Shown piece by piece: positions 1 through 9,515 of a stretch of 22,798 bases of DNA (within the stretch, counting starts at the first letter, position 1; every line of letters begins with the position of its first letter). The position numbers and the translations under genes were made by a program. The notes beneath the pieces were generated by a model. It did not search any database and was not told the DNA's origin. It saw nothing but the letters and a program-made list of their open reading frames with translations. The DNA comes from a virus. The DNA lies in IMG/VR virus record IMGVR_UViG_3300030060_007584, positions 4,428 through 27,225 of that record. One strand, 5' to 3'.

Positions 1-172
1 TCACAGATTTTTTCATATTACTTCTACCAGTATGATTAGTAAAATTAATACTTGAACCAGCAGAGGTTTTAACTGTGAAAGTTGTGTTAAAATCTGCACC
101 AGAAAATATGGTTAGATTTACACCCATCGGAACGGCAACATCTGGATCAAATGTGATTACCTGTTGTGCCAT
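1..172 (-). CDS. Partial small structural-type protein (N-terminal 57 codons; cut by left edge)
   Basis: An open frame starts with ATG at 170-172 and runs leftward without a stop to base 1, so only the N-terminus is present. It begins MAQQVITFDPDVAV and continues with PMGVNLTIFSGADFNTTFTV, then SINFTNHTGRSNMKKS. The pattern is a short hydrophobic strand, 'G.DF..TFTV', a polar loop, then '.NFTNHTGR..M.KS'. It resembles the start of small beta-rich virion proteins seen near tail and neck genes of T4-like marine phages, where text like 'G.DF..TFTL....G...NLTGYT....IRK' recurs; that comparison is from memory. The start lies 4 bases after the stop of the 77-residue gene, so it continues the same operon. 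No strong Shine-Dalgarno precedes it; the upstream bases are A-rich (TTAAAAAA). Function is unknown. A structural role is inferred from context and the short motif. Confidence 0.7.
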   Translation of the reverse strand, partial: MAQQVITFDPDVAVPMGVNLTIFSGADFNTTFTVKTSAGSSINFTNHTGRSNMKKSV

Positions 173-176
173 TTTT

Positions 177-410
177 TTAATTATTTAGTTTTTGAACAAG
201 AGTAGATAGAAGACCTTTAATTTCTCCTAACTCTCCTTTCATATTATCAAGATCCTCTTTCATTTGATCTAATTCCTGATTTTTATTCTCCACAGTTTTT
301 TTGCGTTTCAAATATTCAAGATAAGCTTTCTTATCTCGATTAACAATAGCTGTTGAATCTTCATCTCGATAGAGTCCAGATTGACCTTCAACTGGAATAT
401 AATTTGTCAT
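177..410 (-). CDS. Small conserved-looking phage protein with C-terminal coiled coil
   Basis: This 77-residue protein has two parts. Residues 1-35 hold a motif-like stretch, VEGQSGLYRDEDSTAIVNRD, then KKAYLEYLKRKK. From about residue 40 to the end there is a heptad pattern rich in Glu, Lys and Leu (LDQMKEDLDNMKGELGEIKG, then LLSTLVQKL), which should form a coiled coil. Small proteins of the form 'EG...L.RD..T.AI.N.D...Y..Y' plus a coiled coil recur among virion genes of T4-like phages, as I recall, without a known function. The ATG (408-410) overlaps the stop of the 2,505-residue gene as TAATG, so translation is probably coupled. No clear Shine-Dalgarno is visible. It may be a trimerising or scaffolding accessory of the baseplate or fibre assembly, but that is inference. 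The frame is intact. Confidence 0.85.
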   Translation of the reverse strand: MTNYIPVEGQSGLYRDEDSTAIVNRDKKAYLEYLKRKKTVENKNQELDQMKEDLDNMKGELGEIKGLLSTLVQKLNN

Positions 411-3400
411 TATACTGTTGCAATTGCTCTAAGATCTTTGATAAATGGTGGTTGTGCTTGATTTGTTCCCACCATATCAATTTTAATTTGGAATTGAGTA
501 AATGGAGGCAAATCATCAATTGTAAATTCATAATCTTTGAATTCTTCAAAATGAGTTGATGCACTGACACGATCATCAGGTTTTCCGTTATTATTTGATT
601 TGTTAATAATCTCACCAAATTGATCAAGATTATCAAAGCCAGGGAATAATTGAAAATCTCTTTCCATACTATTTTCAGTTGATCCCTCAGTAATTGTTTT
701 GAAGAATACACGAATATCAGATCCATTTCTTCGGTAAGAAGCAAATTGAACAAGAAGACTTGTTGATGGATTTTCTAATACTATGAGATTTGAAACATAA
801 GTCGCAGCACAAGGATCTTGACCTGTCTGATTAACTAATGGATCAGATGCAAAATTAGACACAGGACTATTAATACGGTTTGTAGTTAATACTGCACTAA
901 CTCTATCTAAATCGATGACAGGAGAAACATTTGGATTTGAACTATTCAATAGAACTTCAAATGTCATTGATTTATTGCCAGGCAAATCAGATAATTGTCG
1001 ATCCTCATTTACTTTAGATGCAATCATTCGAGGTGTTTCAAAATGATTTTGATCCTCGATATTTATTGACTCAAAACCTTGATCAACAAATGATTGCTCT
1101 TCACCATCAACACTGGTTGCTGAGATTGTTCTAACTCTTGCACCAATGGATGTTTCATTTGGTGTAATATTTTGAACATTTGGTGTGAGTGTTTCAAACT
1201 GAACATTTTGTGATGCAGTTACATTTGATCCACCACCACGTTTTGTGGATGAGAAGAAACGATTTGGTAATGACCCACCATTTCTATCCTCACCATCAGA
1301 GTCCATATCTACCTTGATATGATAGAAGTCTAAATCTTTTGGATCTACGACAGTTGCTGCTGGACTGTTCATGTCGTGAGTCTTATTAATTCTTCGGAGA
1401 GAAACTCCAGAAAACTCATACTTCTTAATCTCTTCACCAGATGAATGACTTGACTTAACAGTGTTATCAATACCTCTAGTTGTAATACCAGTGATTGATC
1501 CGTTTGCAACTCCTGTATAAGATATGATTTCATTTCCAAGAATTGCATATCCAAAGTTTGTAGTTCCGACACCAACACCTTCAAATGTTGCGAAGTTAGA
1601 TGATGAAACAACAGAAATATCTGTTAGAGCAGATGTATCATAATCAGCTGTGAGTTTAGTAGATGGAATATCTGAATCAACATCATTTATTGTTACTAAA
1701 TTATTAAATGCATGTAATCCATGAGCACGATGATCAACCTTAAAATGTAATCCATCATTGGTTTGATTTATATCAATCGATGCAATTGTTGATCCACTTC
1801 CAACTGTTTTTCCATCAATTCCTATCAGAGCTGATCCATTATTAAATCCAAGAGTTCCAATACCTGTAACAAATGAACCTTGAATATTATCAACAACTAA
1901 ACTATTAGTTGCAGTGATCAATCCAACAGAGAGAACAGCACCACTTCCGTTTCCAAGACCAAGTGTTCCAATTCCTAAAGTGTCACCGACTGCATAATTC
2001 TTACCGCCATTTGTAAATGTAACGACACCAATTACTCCATTATTTACAGTTACATTACCGATTATTCCAGTTCCTTCTCCAGTTTGAGTTATCATTGGAA
2101 TATCTGAATATGTGAAAACTGCGTTGGATGGAGTATATCCAGCGCCAGGATTTATGATAGTTACATCATTTGAACCATTAATTGTCGCAATACCAGCAGT
2201 GTTGATAAGATTTGCAGATACATTTAGATTGTCAAACTGACCAATTGCAACGCCAGGCACTAATCCAGCAGCTGGAGTTGTTGATAACGCAGTTGATAGT
2301 CCAATAATGGCCTTTCTAGATAGTGTCTTGATTGGATTTTCTGGTAAAGTAATAATTTGATCATTACCCTCTTTTAATTCTGGACTAAAGAACCTGCCCA
2401 CGCCTGGAGATGTATTAAATACAGCTTTATTAATTGTAAATTTTAAATCTTCATATTGACTTGGATCCCAAGTAACACCATTTTGAGATTTAAATAGAGA
2501 TCCCAAGTATGGTTGTTGACTAATAATCACTTGTTGTTCATCAGGTAATCCGACGGTGGATATATCAACTTCACCCATTCTTGATATCCAAACATTGTAA
2601 TTTTCTGAAGCAGATATTAAAACAAGTGCATAACGTGTTTCACCTTGTAAATAAACTGGTGCATCAAATGTGATTCGAGTTGGAACAGATGCATCTTCTG
2701 AAACATTAACTTGATCTGGATCTACTGTTTGAACACTAAAAGGTAATTTTGTGCTGGTGGGTAATCCAGTTTCAACTGTTCTAATTTGTAGAGTCATGGG
2801 TAACTCTTCATCTTTTGTTCGGAAGAAAACATCTACCGATGTAGCAAAAATACCACTTGTATCATTAACAGTAAATGTTTGTGCTAATGGATCATCATCT
2901 TGTTCAAAACGTTCAATTTCTATAACTGTTGAACTAGTTTTTCTCGTAATTCTATTATTAATAACTCTTTGATCTTGAGGAGTTAATCTAGAAATTATTG
3001 GAACTTTAGTACTCAAAATAGTTTCTTGAACTGTTTCAACTACACCAGAAGCTTGGAAGTTTGCTTCAGCAGATCCTGTCACTGCGCCTCCAAGTTTTGA
3101 GTTTGTAGGACTTGTTGTTAGACGAAGTGTTTTTGTACCAGTTTCAAATCTTGGATTTGCATCAACATTTGGATTTGGTATTTCATAACACGCAGTTAAT
3201 TGACCAATTGCATCACTGATTAGTCTGACATCAGATATTGTTGCTTCAGCACCACTTGTTTGACCAATTAATTTTAAATTCTTCTTAGCGTGACCAAAGA
3301 ATGATCCTTGAACCTGAGCTTGAAGACTAAATGTATCAATATTTAAGATTGATGATGATGTAGAATACACCGTTGATATACCAGCATTATTTTGATATGG

Positions 3401-6400
3401 ATTTGCTGTTATAACTTTTGTTGGTGCGTTGTATGGGCCTTCCTTATGATTTGGTGCAGCAAGTCGAAATACAAACTTATTATCACTCGATCTCACAGTT
3501 TCACCTGTTTGGAACACACCACTTGTCATATTAACTTCTAATAATTTTGGTGATGTAAAGTTGGTCATATCAATATCATCAAAATAAACATAGAAACGAG
3601 TTCTAGGTTTCATGCGATGAGTAATAATTTCGATATTTCTCCTTCTCATGTAAGGAACAATATCACGACTTAACATTTTAGTGCCAATCACCTCTGTTGT
3701 AACTTTTGGTGTAACTTTATATTGAACACCTTCTCTTGATTGTTGAGTTGTTGTTGTAATATCAGTATATCTATTTGTAGTTACTAGTGTTGCATCACCA
3801 AGATCATTTCCACGACCTGTATATCTTATCGGAGGGTCGAATCTATTTGGTCGCCTACGTCTGTTTCTCATCATACGATGAACATCTCGGCCACCTCTTG
3901 CATACAATTTTCTTGATGTATCAGTTCTTGATGCATGAACTGTTTGACCAACGTGATCTGTTTGCCAAGATCCCCAATCAACCTCACTAAATCCAGTTTG
4001 AACATTAATTCCAAATTTCTTAACCGCAGCATCATATTCTTCATTTTTTTCAATTATCCTTGCATCAACCTTTTTGGTATCCATCCAAGTATCAGAATCT
4101 GGATTTATTTTCATTTCTCCAGAATAATAAACTATTAAGTATGGATTAAGATTTTCAGTTCTTGATGCGTAAATTTGTTTTAAGTATTCAGTTTCTGTAT
4201 AATCTAGTGTTAAAAGACTACTTGTTTTTCTAATATTTTCACCATCAATATCAGTTAAGAAATTAAGATCTAAAGTTGGGTTTGCTGTTGTGCCGATTCC
4301 AATAAATGATCTAGATCCAACAATTAAATCAAGACATGTAGTGTAATGGCTTGGTCTAAGATACCCATTCTCAGCATCAATACTTGCAGAAAAATCTGGA
4401 TGTCCTATTTGATGAGACTCATGTTTTTTAAAATTATCTACAAAAAATCCACATTTAAATCGATTCAAACCATTTGCATCAGTGATTTGTAGATTTTTGG
4501 TATCCTGTTCAAGAAGTGAAAGAGATGTATAATATTCAACTTGTTCAAGTCTTTTCTCAAGTCTTCCAATGTCTGCCATTGTAAAACGTTTATGTTTCGT
4601 TCTTGTAATTTTAACTTCACTAATTTCTCTCGTAAATGCAGGCAAATTAATTATTCCAACTTCAATTGCATCAGCTATTTGCTGAGGTGGTTTTGGATCA
4701 TCAGAGGGAACACCTTGAACGTATTCAAATTCACCATCTTTAGTTACAAATAATTTATCTCTTCTTGGTAAGTAATAATCATAACTAACAATTAAATTTT
4801 CATCAGGAACAAATGGATCAGGGATATTATTTTCTTGTGATGCAAATGATCTTGATGCAAAATCAAATGGAGATATAGTTGATGATGTGTTGTATCCAGC
4901 AACTCTAGGTCGAATATCTACTAAATCACTTACAAAAGTTTCGTTACTTTGATCAAAAGGAATTAATTTTTCAGATCCAGATGGATAACTTGATGCGGTA
5001 TAAAAATCACCAACATCATCAGACGTTACAAAGAAGTTTTTAAATACAATCTTTAATCTATTTGTAGGAGCTTCAAAACCTTTTTTTCTTTCAATAAATG
5101 AGAAATCATAGTATGTTGGTTTTATATTTGGATCTAGTTCAAATTCATTTATAACATTACGATCACCTGATGTGGTTGCGGTTACAGAAGCAGTAACTCC
5201 TGATTTTTCTAGTTTAACTTTTTCACCAATATCAAAAGTATTTTGATTTAAAAGAACAATCCCTAATGTAGTTACATTTGGTTTTTCAACAACTAATCCG
5301 ACTGCATTACTTGCTAATCCAGTAATTTTTTCACCAATAATTAAATCCGAATTATTTCCACTAGGGCCATTATATGCAGTTAGAGTTAAAGCTGGTAAGT
5401 CAGGATCTCCAGCATCATTTGATTCAATGACTGCAAGTAATTCGCAAGCATCAGGAACATTTAAAGATATCTTACTATCTTGAACTCTAGTTCCAAATAC
5501 ACTACTTGAGGTTAGACCATCATTTAAACTATTTGTTCCAATTCCAGACGCAGATTCAACTGAACGATTAACAACTAATACGTTTGCTTCGTTTAATTTT
5601 TTCTGTTTAGTTTTGACTTTTGATTTAAGAACAGTTGCGAATAAATTTGCTTTTCCTGATGCCTTACTTAATCCAACAAAAGTAACAGTTTTCTTATCAG
5701 CAGCAATCGTTATTTGACTTGATTTAAGTGGTTCAACAGATCCATCATCATAGGATACAAAATATCTTTCTTCATCAAATGGTTGGAAGAACAAATTTGC
5801 ACCAGCGTTGGGAGATGTAAATTGATTATTTGCAACAGTGATATCACTAAATTGTTTTCTCAATTGAATTGTTGTGTTTGTAACATCAAGACTTTCAAGA
5901 TTGATACGACTTACAGGAGTAACAAGAGTATTATCACCAATACTAAATGATGGAGAACGAAGAACAATATCATTTACATCTATAGAGCCAGGAATTAAAC
6001 CATTTGAAACACCACCATTACATATACCAGTTACTGATGTAACACCAACAACATTAATGGTATCACCATCAGTTGAAACTCCTGTAATTCTGTTAAAACG
6101 AGGAACAGTTTCACCAGGCACAGTATAACTTATAATGTTATTTGATGTGATAATACCAGCAAAATTTTGTCCAGATGCAGTAATTATGCCAGCATTTCCA
6201 GATGTGTTACTTAATCTAAAGTTTCCAGAGACAAGATTAGATAGACGATCAGTGTTATCAAGTGCAAGATCGGCTTCAAATGTAGAGACACCAACAGCAC
6301 TCTTCAATGATTTCACATCGTTAAATGTAAAATCATCAACTTTAGTAATAATTCTTCCGTTTTGAACACCATTAATTAATATTGATTCATCCTTCAAAAA

Positions 6401-7927
6401 TTCACCATTTACGTCAATTAAACTAATATCACTTACATTTGTACCAGCAGATCTAACAAAACCTGATGCACCACTTCTTGCACCTTTAATTTGATCTGAT
6501 TGAGATAGTGATGTAATTGCAGTTCCTACTTTAATATTTGTAAATGTTCTAATATCAAACAAACGAGTTTCAAATTCAGTTCTTGCATTTACAAAACTTC
6601 CAGACTGTGCTTTAAAATCATAAAGTCTAGCGAGTCCGATTTCTGAACCATTACCACCTCTTCTTTTATCAAGTAAAGCTACGGTTGCAGTTGTTCCAAT
6701 TCCTAAACTTGGAGATCCAAAAATATTATTAACAACTATCGGACTACCTGTTTCATATGTAACTGCTTCCTGTTCTATTGTTTTTGTAGTTCTTGCTTTA
6801 GGTACATCAAGAAAAGTAGTTGAAATTCTCTCAATTTTATATCCTTTAATATATGCTTTTCCTGGCGATATTTGAAGTGCTAATAAATCATCTGATGGTA
6901 TATTACCTTGAGCTGTTTTTTGTTCTGATGTATATATTCCTTTATTTCCAATTTGATCATTTAAAGACTCTTTCATGAATACTTCAAAAGGTTTAACATA
7001 ATAATCTCCAGATTCATCAAAAGTTCTTTGAGCTAAAGTATCATTAATTAAATTATATTGAGTATCTTTTACAAATGTTTGCAATTGTCCCTGTTCAACA
7101 CGAGCAATTTCAATGAAGTTTTGATCATTCGTATCATCAAGAGCTTTTTTGGATAAACTAATTTTTATCTCAAGTCGATCTGCGCCAGGTGCTGCAAAGT
7201 TTGTAAATCCTGATGCATTATCATTTAATGATGGATCTTCATCAGCACTAATGAAATCCTCTTGAACATTAAAACCAATGCGGTATGATGGAGCAGCACT
7301 ATACTGATCAAGAATTAAAGTTTCATTTTGAACCTGAGCAAAAGTTCCACGAACAAAATACACACCCTCTCCAATTGACATCGCAGATCCAGTTGCATTT
7401 GCACCAAATGATAAAGTATTTGCAAAGGGTTCATTTGCTGCAATGACACTTGCACCATAAACTATATCTTGATTTGCAGATAAACTTTCACCATCACTAA
7501 ATTTTTCAGTCGCAAAATCATCACCAGACTTTTCATACTTAATGTATAAAGTTAAATTATCTCTATCAGAATCTACCTTTGATAATATTTTTTTAATTGT
7601 CGCTGTTACACCTGATCTTGCACCTGTGATTCTTAAACCAACTAACTGATCTGAATATAATGATACTGGAATACCTAAAAATGTATCTTCAACTTGAATA
7701 CATGTAAAATTGTTGTCATAACTTAATTGGCCAGGAATTACCTTTGAACCCTCTTTAAAAAAGTGAGTACCAAATTGTTCAATCTGATTCTGTAAAATCG
7801 ATTGTAACGTACTTAATTCTCTCGCCTGAACTGGGGATCCTGGCTTGAAGAGAACTCGATAAAAGTTTTTATCCTTATCAAAATCGTCAAAGTATGGCGA
7901 TACGTTTAGATTGGTTTCCTGTGGCAT
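410..7927 (-). CDS. Giant virion structural protein, DUF4815-type (baseplate/tail-fibre associated)
   Basis: This protein has 2,505 residues. Its N-terminus (NLNVSPYFDDFDKDKNFYRV, then LFKPGSPVQARELSTLQSIL) is typical of DUF4815 phage structural proteins. The same family pattern returns around residues 1020-1200: 'DYYLPRRDKLFVTKDGEF', 'RFTMADIGRLEKRLEQVEYY' and 'GLNRFKCGFFVDNF'. A strongly basic patch lies near residues 1340-1370. Around 1670-1830 comes a conserved-looking domain beginning DDPLAQTFTV, with FFRTKDEELPMTLQIRTVE and YNVWISRMGEVD. Two GSGY-type modules sit near 1960 and 1920 aligned to the DNA (bases 1990-2165). A block from about 2064 to 2187 contains VDHRAHGLHAFNN, NEIISYTG and VSLRRINKTHDM. 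The C-terminus ends PFIKDLRAIATV. I see no signal peptide, transmembrane segment or catalytic motif. ATG at 7925-7927 is 6 bases after the gp8 stop, with only a weak AAAGAA upstream. The position after gp8 matches the T4 peripheral baseplate and fibre genes, so a role on the outer baseplate or as a fibre anchor is likely but inferred. It is not recognisably T4 gp9, gp10, gp11 or gp12. Confidence 0.9.
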   Translation of the reverse strand: MPQETNLNVSPYFDDFDKDKNFYRVLFKPGSPVQARELSTLQSILQNQIEQFGTHFFKEGSKVIPGQLSYDNNFTCIQVEDTFLGIPVSLYSDQLVGLRITGARSGVTATIKKILSKVDSDRDNLTLYIKYEKSGDDFATEKFSDGESLSANQDIVYGASVIAANEPFANTLSFGANATGSAMSIGEGVYFVRGTFAQVQNETLILDQYSAAPSYRIGFNVQEDFISADEDPSLNDNASGFTNFAAPGADRLEIKISLSKKALDDTNDQNFIEIARVEQGQLQTFVKDTQYNLINDTLAQRTFDESGDYYVKPFEVFMKESLNDQIGNKGIYTSEQKTAQGNIPSDDLLALQISPGKAYIKGYKIERISTTFLDVPKARTTKTIEQEAVTYETGSPIVVNNIFGSPSLGIGTTATVALLDKRRGGNGSEIGLARLYDFKAQSGSFVNARTEFETRLFDIRTFTNIKVGTAITSLSQSDQIKGARSGASGFVRSAGTNVSDISLIDVNGEFLKDESILINGVQNGRIITKVDDFTFNDVKSLKSAVGVSTFEADLALDNTDRLSNLVSGNFRLSNTSGNAGIITASGQNFAGIITSNNIISYTVPGETVPRFNRITGVSTDGDTINVVGVTSVTGICNGGVSNGLIPGSIDVNDIVLRSPSFSIGDNTLVTPVSRINLESLDVTNTTIQLRKQFSDITVANNQFTSPNAGANLFFQPFDEERYFVSYDDGSVEPLKSSQITIAADKKTVTFVGLSKASGKANLFATVLKSKVKTKQKKLNEANVLVVNRSVESASGIGTNSLNDGLTSSSVFGTRVQDSKISLNVPDACELLAVIESNDAGDPDLPALTLTAYNGPSGNNSDLIIGEKITGLASNAVGLVVEKPNVTTLGIVLLNQNTFDIGEKVKLEKSGVTASVTATTSGDRNVINEFELDPNIKPTYYDFSFIERKKGFEAPTNRLKIVFKNFFVTSDDVGDFYTASSYPSGSEKLIPFDQSNETFVSDLVDIRPRVAGYNTSSTISPFDFASRSFASQENNIPDPFVPDENLIVSYDYYLPRRDKLFVTKDGEFEYVQGVPSDDPKPPQQIADAIEVGIINLPAFTREISEVKITRTKHKRFTMADIGRLEKRLEQVEYYTSLSLLEQDTKNLQITDANGLNRFKCGFFVDNFKKHESHQIGHPDFSASIDAENGYLRPSHYTTCLDLIVGSRSFIGIGTTANPTLDLNFLTDIDGENIRKTSSLLTLDYTETEYLKQIYASRTENLNPYLIVYYSGEMKINPDSDTWMDTKKVDARIIEKNEEYDAAVKKFGINVQTGFSEVDWGSWQTDHVGQTVHASRTDTSRKLYARGGRDVHRMMRNRRRRPNRFDPPIRYTGRGNDLGDATLVTTNRYTDITTTTQQSREGVQYKVTPKVTTEVIGTKMLSRDIVPYMRRRNIEIITHRMKPRTRFYVYFDDIDMTNFTSPKLLEVNMTSGVFQTGETVRSSDNKFVFRLAAPNHKEGPYNAPTKVITANPYQNNAGISTVYSTSSSILNIDTFSLQAQVQGSFFGHAKKNLKLIGQTSGAEATISDVRLISDAIGQLTACYEIPNPNVDANPRFETGTKTLRLTTSPTNSKLGGAVTGSAEANFQASGVVETVQETILSTKVPIISRLTPQDQRVINNRITRKTSSTVIEIERFEQDDDPLAQTFTVNDTSGIFATSVDVFFRTKDEELPMTLQIRTVETGLPTSTKLPFSVQTVDPDQVNVSEDASVPTRITFDAPVYLQGETRYALVLISASENYNVWISRMGEVDISTVGLPDEQQVIISQQPYLGSLFKSQNGVTWDPSQYEDLKFTINKAVFNTSPGVGRFFSPELKEGNDQIITLPENPIKTLSRKAIIGLSTALSTTPAAGLVPGVAIGQFDNLNVSANLINTAGIATINGSNDVTIINPGAGYTPSNAVFTYSDIPMITQTGEGTGIIGNVTVNNGVIGVVTFTNGGKNYAVGDTLGIGTLGLGNGSGAVLSVGLITATNSLVVDNIQGSFVTGIGTLGFNNGSALIGIDGKTVGSGSTIASIDINQTNDGLHFKVDHRAHGLHAFNNLVTINDVDSDIPSTKLTADYDTSALTDISVVSSSNFATFEGVGVGTTNFGYAILGNEIISYTGVANGSITGITTRGIDNTVKSSHSSGEEIKKYEFSGVSLRRINKTHDMNSPAATVVDPKDLDFYHIKVDMDSDGEDRNGGSLPNRFFSSTKRGGGSNVTASQNVQFETLTPNVQNITPNETSIGARVRTISATSVDGEEQSFVDQGFESINIEDQNHFETPRMIASKVNEDRQLSDLPGNKSMTFEVLLNSSNPNVSPVIDLDRVSAVLTTNRINSPVSNFASDPLVNQTGQDPCAATYVSNLIVLENPSTSLLVQFASYRRNGSDIRVFFKTITEGSTENSMERDFQLFPGFDNLDQFGEIINKSNNNGKPDDRVSASTHFEEFKDYEFTIDDLPPFTQFQIKIDMVGTNQAQPPFIKDLRAIATV
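1990..2165 (-). repeat. Two GSGY modules in the DUF4815 protein
   Basis: NDVTIINPGAGYTPSNAVFT (about 2110-2165) and GVIGVVTFTNGGKNYAVGD (about 1990-2045) are two consecutive copies of the unit found in gp7 and gp8. A Gly-rich stretch with GIGTLGLGNGSGAV follows. Confidence 0.75.
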
Positions 7928-7933
7928 GATTCT

Positions 7934-9493
7934 TTAAAATTCCAGTACGATCTTGATGTCTTCTTTCTGTTGAGAACTACGAGTTACAGCAGCTCTGTTA
8001 TCAACGTATATAATGTCACCACTATATTTTTCAACTTCGGGATTTGCAACACCCTTCACAAAACTCATTCCTAAATTGAAAGTCCTACTATTTATTGAGG
8101 TAGAGAGGCCAGGCTCTAAAGAAGTTCCGAAATTAGTATCTATATTTAGATTACTTGTTCCACCAAATATGGTTGTCCCCGCTCCAGTTGCAGGGTCGGC
8201 ACTAAATCTGAATAATTCAAATCCATATGTAGGTACAGTTCCATCAGTTGAGATTGCAAGTCTACGATCTTGCCAATACTTAAGAACACCTGTTGTTGCA
8301 TCATAATTAATCACACGACCAACAGCTGTTGATCCAATACCAATTTCCTGAGTTACCTCAGAGTCAGCTGTAAATGTCGTAGTTGTTGACCCAGCACCAG
8401 TAAGTTTCAATGCATAAACAGCACTCGCTTTTGAAAGTGTAAGTTTATTATCTGATCCAAATGCAAGAGGATCACGACAAAGACCAACACGAGAGAATTG
8501 ATTTCCTGTAATAAAATCTGGGTTTGATGTATCGTTTTCTAGACGAGAATATATTAAAACACGATTTGCACCAAGTTCACGATAAACATCAGAACCATGA
8601 CCATCTTGAGGTGGAATGATCACGTTAAAGTTAGCATCAGTAGATCCTGATGGATTTGTTAATCCAACATCACTTAATCCAACTGAACCGAAAGTATAAT
8701 TAGAACCACCATTAGTAATTTCAACTGAATCTATTTTACCAGCAGCATTAACAACCACAGAACATCTACCACCACTTCCATCACCTTTGATAGGAACATT
8801 ATTGTAAGTCGCAGCAGTTCCATAACCAACACCACGATTAGTGATGGTTACAATTTTTAATTGACCACTGGTTGCAGCGTTATTTCTAACCGCAGCGACA
8901 TCATTATTTGAACTCCAATTTTGTGGTAAAGGTATGAAACTCGTTGAGTCAAATTTAATAATACTATTTGGATCAATCGTAAAAAGATACTTCCAAATAT
9001 ATCCGTCTCCAGATGCACCAGCAGATCTTGGTTCTAAATCTGTAAATAAAGGTTCGTCAAGAGATGGTCTTCCAGATGTGTTTTCTGGATTAGTTCCATT
9101 CTGTAAACAAACATAAACTCGAAAGTTTGAGTTCATCACATAGTAATTTGTGTCATACAAATTAGTTGAACTAGTTTGTGGTGACAGGTTTGATCGAGAG
9201 TAATCATCTCGATACATCTCATACGTTGTACCTGACGACCAAGTTATCTTTCTAACAACTCTTGCTATATCATCCGAATTCAACTTTTTCAGAGCGATCA
9301 TTGTATCCCAATAATCATTCTCTTCACTGAAAGAATCTTTTGGAGCTGGTGGATTTTCACTCCAATCAGACTGAAAATCTTCTGGGTTAGGGAGACCAAT
9401 CCACGCATAATAACTGTTCGTAGTTGATGCTATACCCGCTACAAAATTTTCCGAGTTTAATATACGCAGTTGATCAGTTATAATAGCTGACAT
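7934..9493 (-). CDS. 8: Baseplate wedge protein, T4 gp8-like
   Basis: This 519-residue protein is recognisably related to T4 gp8, a baseplate wedge protein that joins gp7 and gp10. Compared with the T4 sequence from memory, residues ~160-172 GDGYIWKYLFTI match GDGYVWEYLFEI. The C-terminal GDIIYVDNRAAV followed by a charged stretch and IVLEF matches GEMIYMENRPPI with its similar ending. The N-terminal PKDSFSEENDYWDTMIALKK parallels the 'PTDSVLGVTDMWTHMMG' region. T4 gp8 has 334 residues, so this one is about 185 longer. Much of the excess is a central insertion: two GSGY-type modules at residues ~208-270 (TNRGVGYGTA and GKIDSVEITNGGSNY), then VIIPPQDGHGSDVYRELGAN, and further beta-rich sequence with GIGST words. 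ATG at 9491-9493 is 30 bases after the gp7 stop. This is the widest gap in the window and holds a late-promoter-like element. No clear Shine-Dalgarno is seen. Confidence 0.93.
   Translation of the reverse strand: MSAIITDQLRILNSENFVAGIASTTNSYYAWIGLPNPEDFQSDWSENPPAPKDSFSEENDYWDTMIALKKLNSDDIARVVRKITWSSGTTYEMYRDDYSRSNLSPQTSSTNLYDTNYYVMNSNFRVYVCLQNGTNPENTSGRPSLDEPLFTDLEPRSAGASGDGYIWKYLFTIDPNSIIKFDSTSFIPLPQNWSSNNDVAAVRNNAATSGQLKIVTITNRGVGYGTAATYNNVPIKGDGSGGRCSVVVNAAGKIDSVEITNGGSNYTFGSVGLSDVGLTNPSGSTDANFNVIIPPQDGHGSDVYRELGANRVLIYSRLENDTSNPDFITGNQFSRVGLCRDPLAFGSDNKLTLSKASAVYALKLTGAGSTTTTFTADSEVTQEIGIGSTAVGRVINYDATTGVLKYWQDRRLAISTDGTVPTYGFELFRFSADPATGAGTTIFGGTSNLNIDTNFGTSLEPGLSTSINSRTFNLGMSFVKGVANPEVEKYSGDIIYVDNRAAVTRSSQQKEDIKIVLEF
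8690..8865 (-). repeat. Two GSGY modules inserted in gp8
   Basis: Within the gp8-like protein, LKIVTITNRGVGYGTA (about 8820-8865) and GKIDSVEITNGGSNYTFG (about 8690-8745) follow the GSGY unit of gp7. They sit between the gp8 core block with GDGYIWKYLF and the block with FSRVGLCRDPLAFGS, where T4 gp8 has no such sequence in my recollection. Confidence 0.75.
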
Positions 9494-9515
9494 TTTATCA
9501 AAGACTTTTTGTTTT

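Noticed and set aside
182-188. CTAAATA as a firm late promoter for the leftmost gene
   Set aside because: Only about ten bases separate it from the ATG, giving almost no leader, and the bases also encode the end of the 77-residue protein in AT-rich DNA. Kept only as a side note.
410-7927. Assigning the 2,505-residue protein as T4 gp9, gp10, gp11 or gp12
   Set aside because: Gene order is suggestive, but I see no sequence resemblance to those proteins. The DUF4815-type pattern is a better description.
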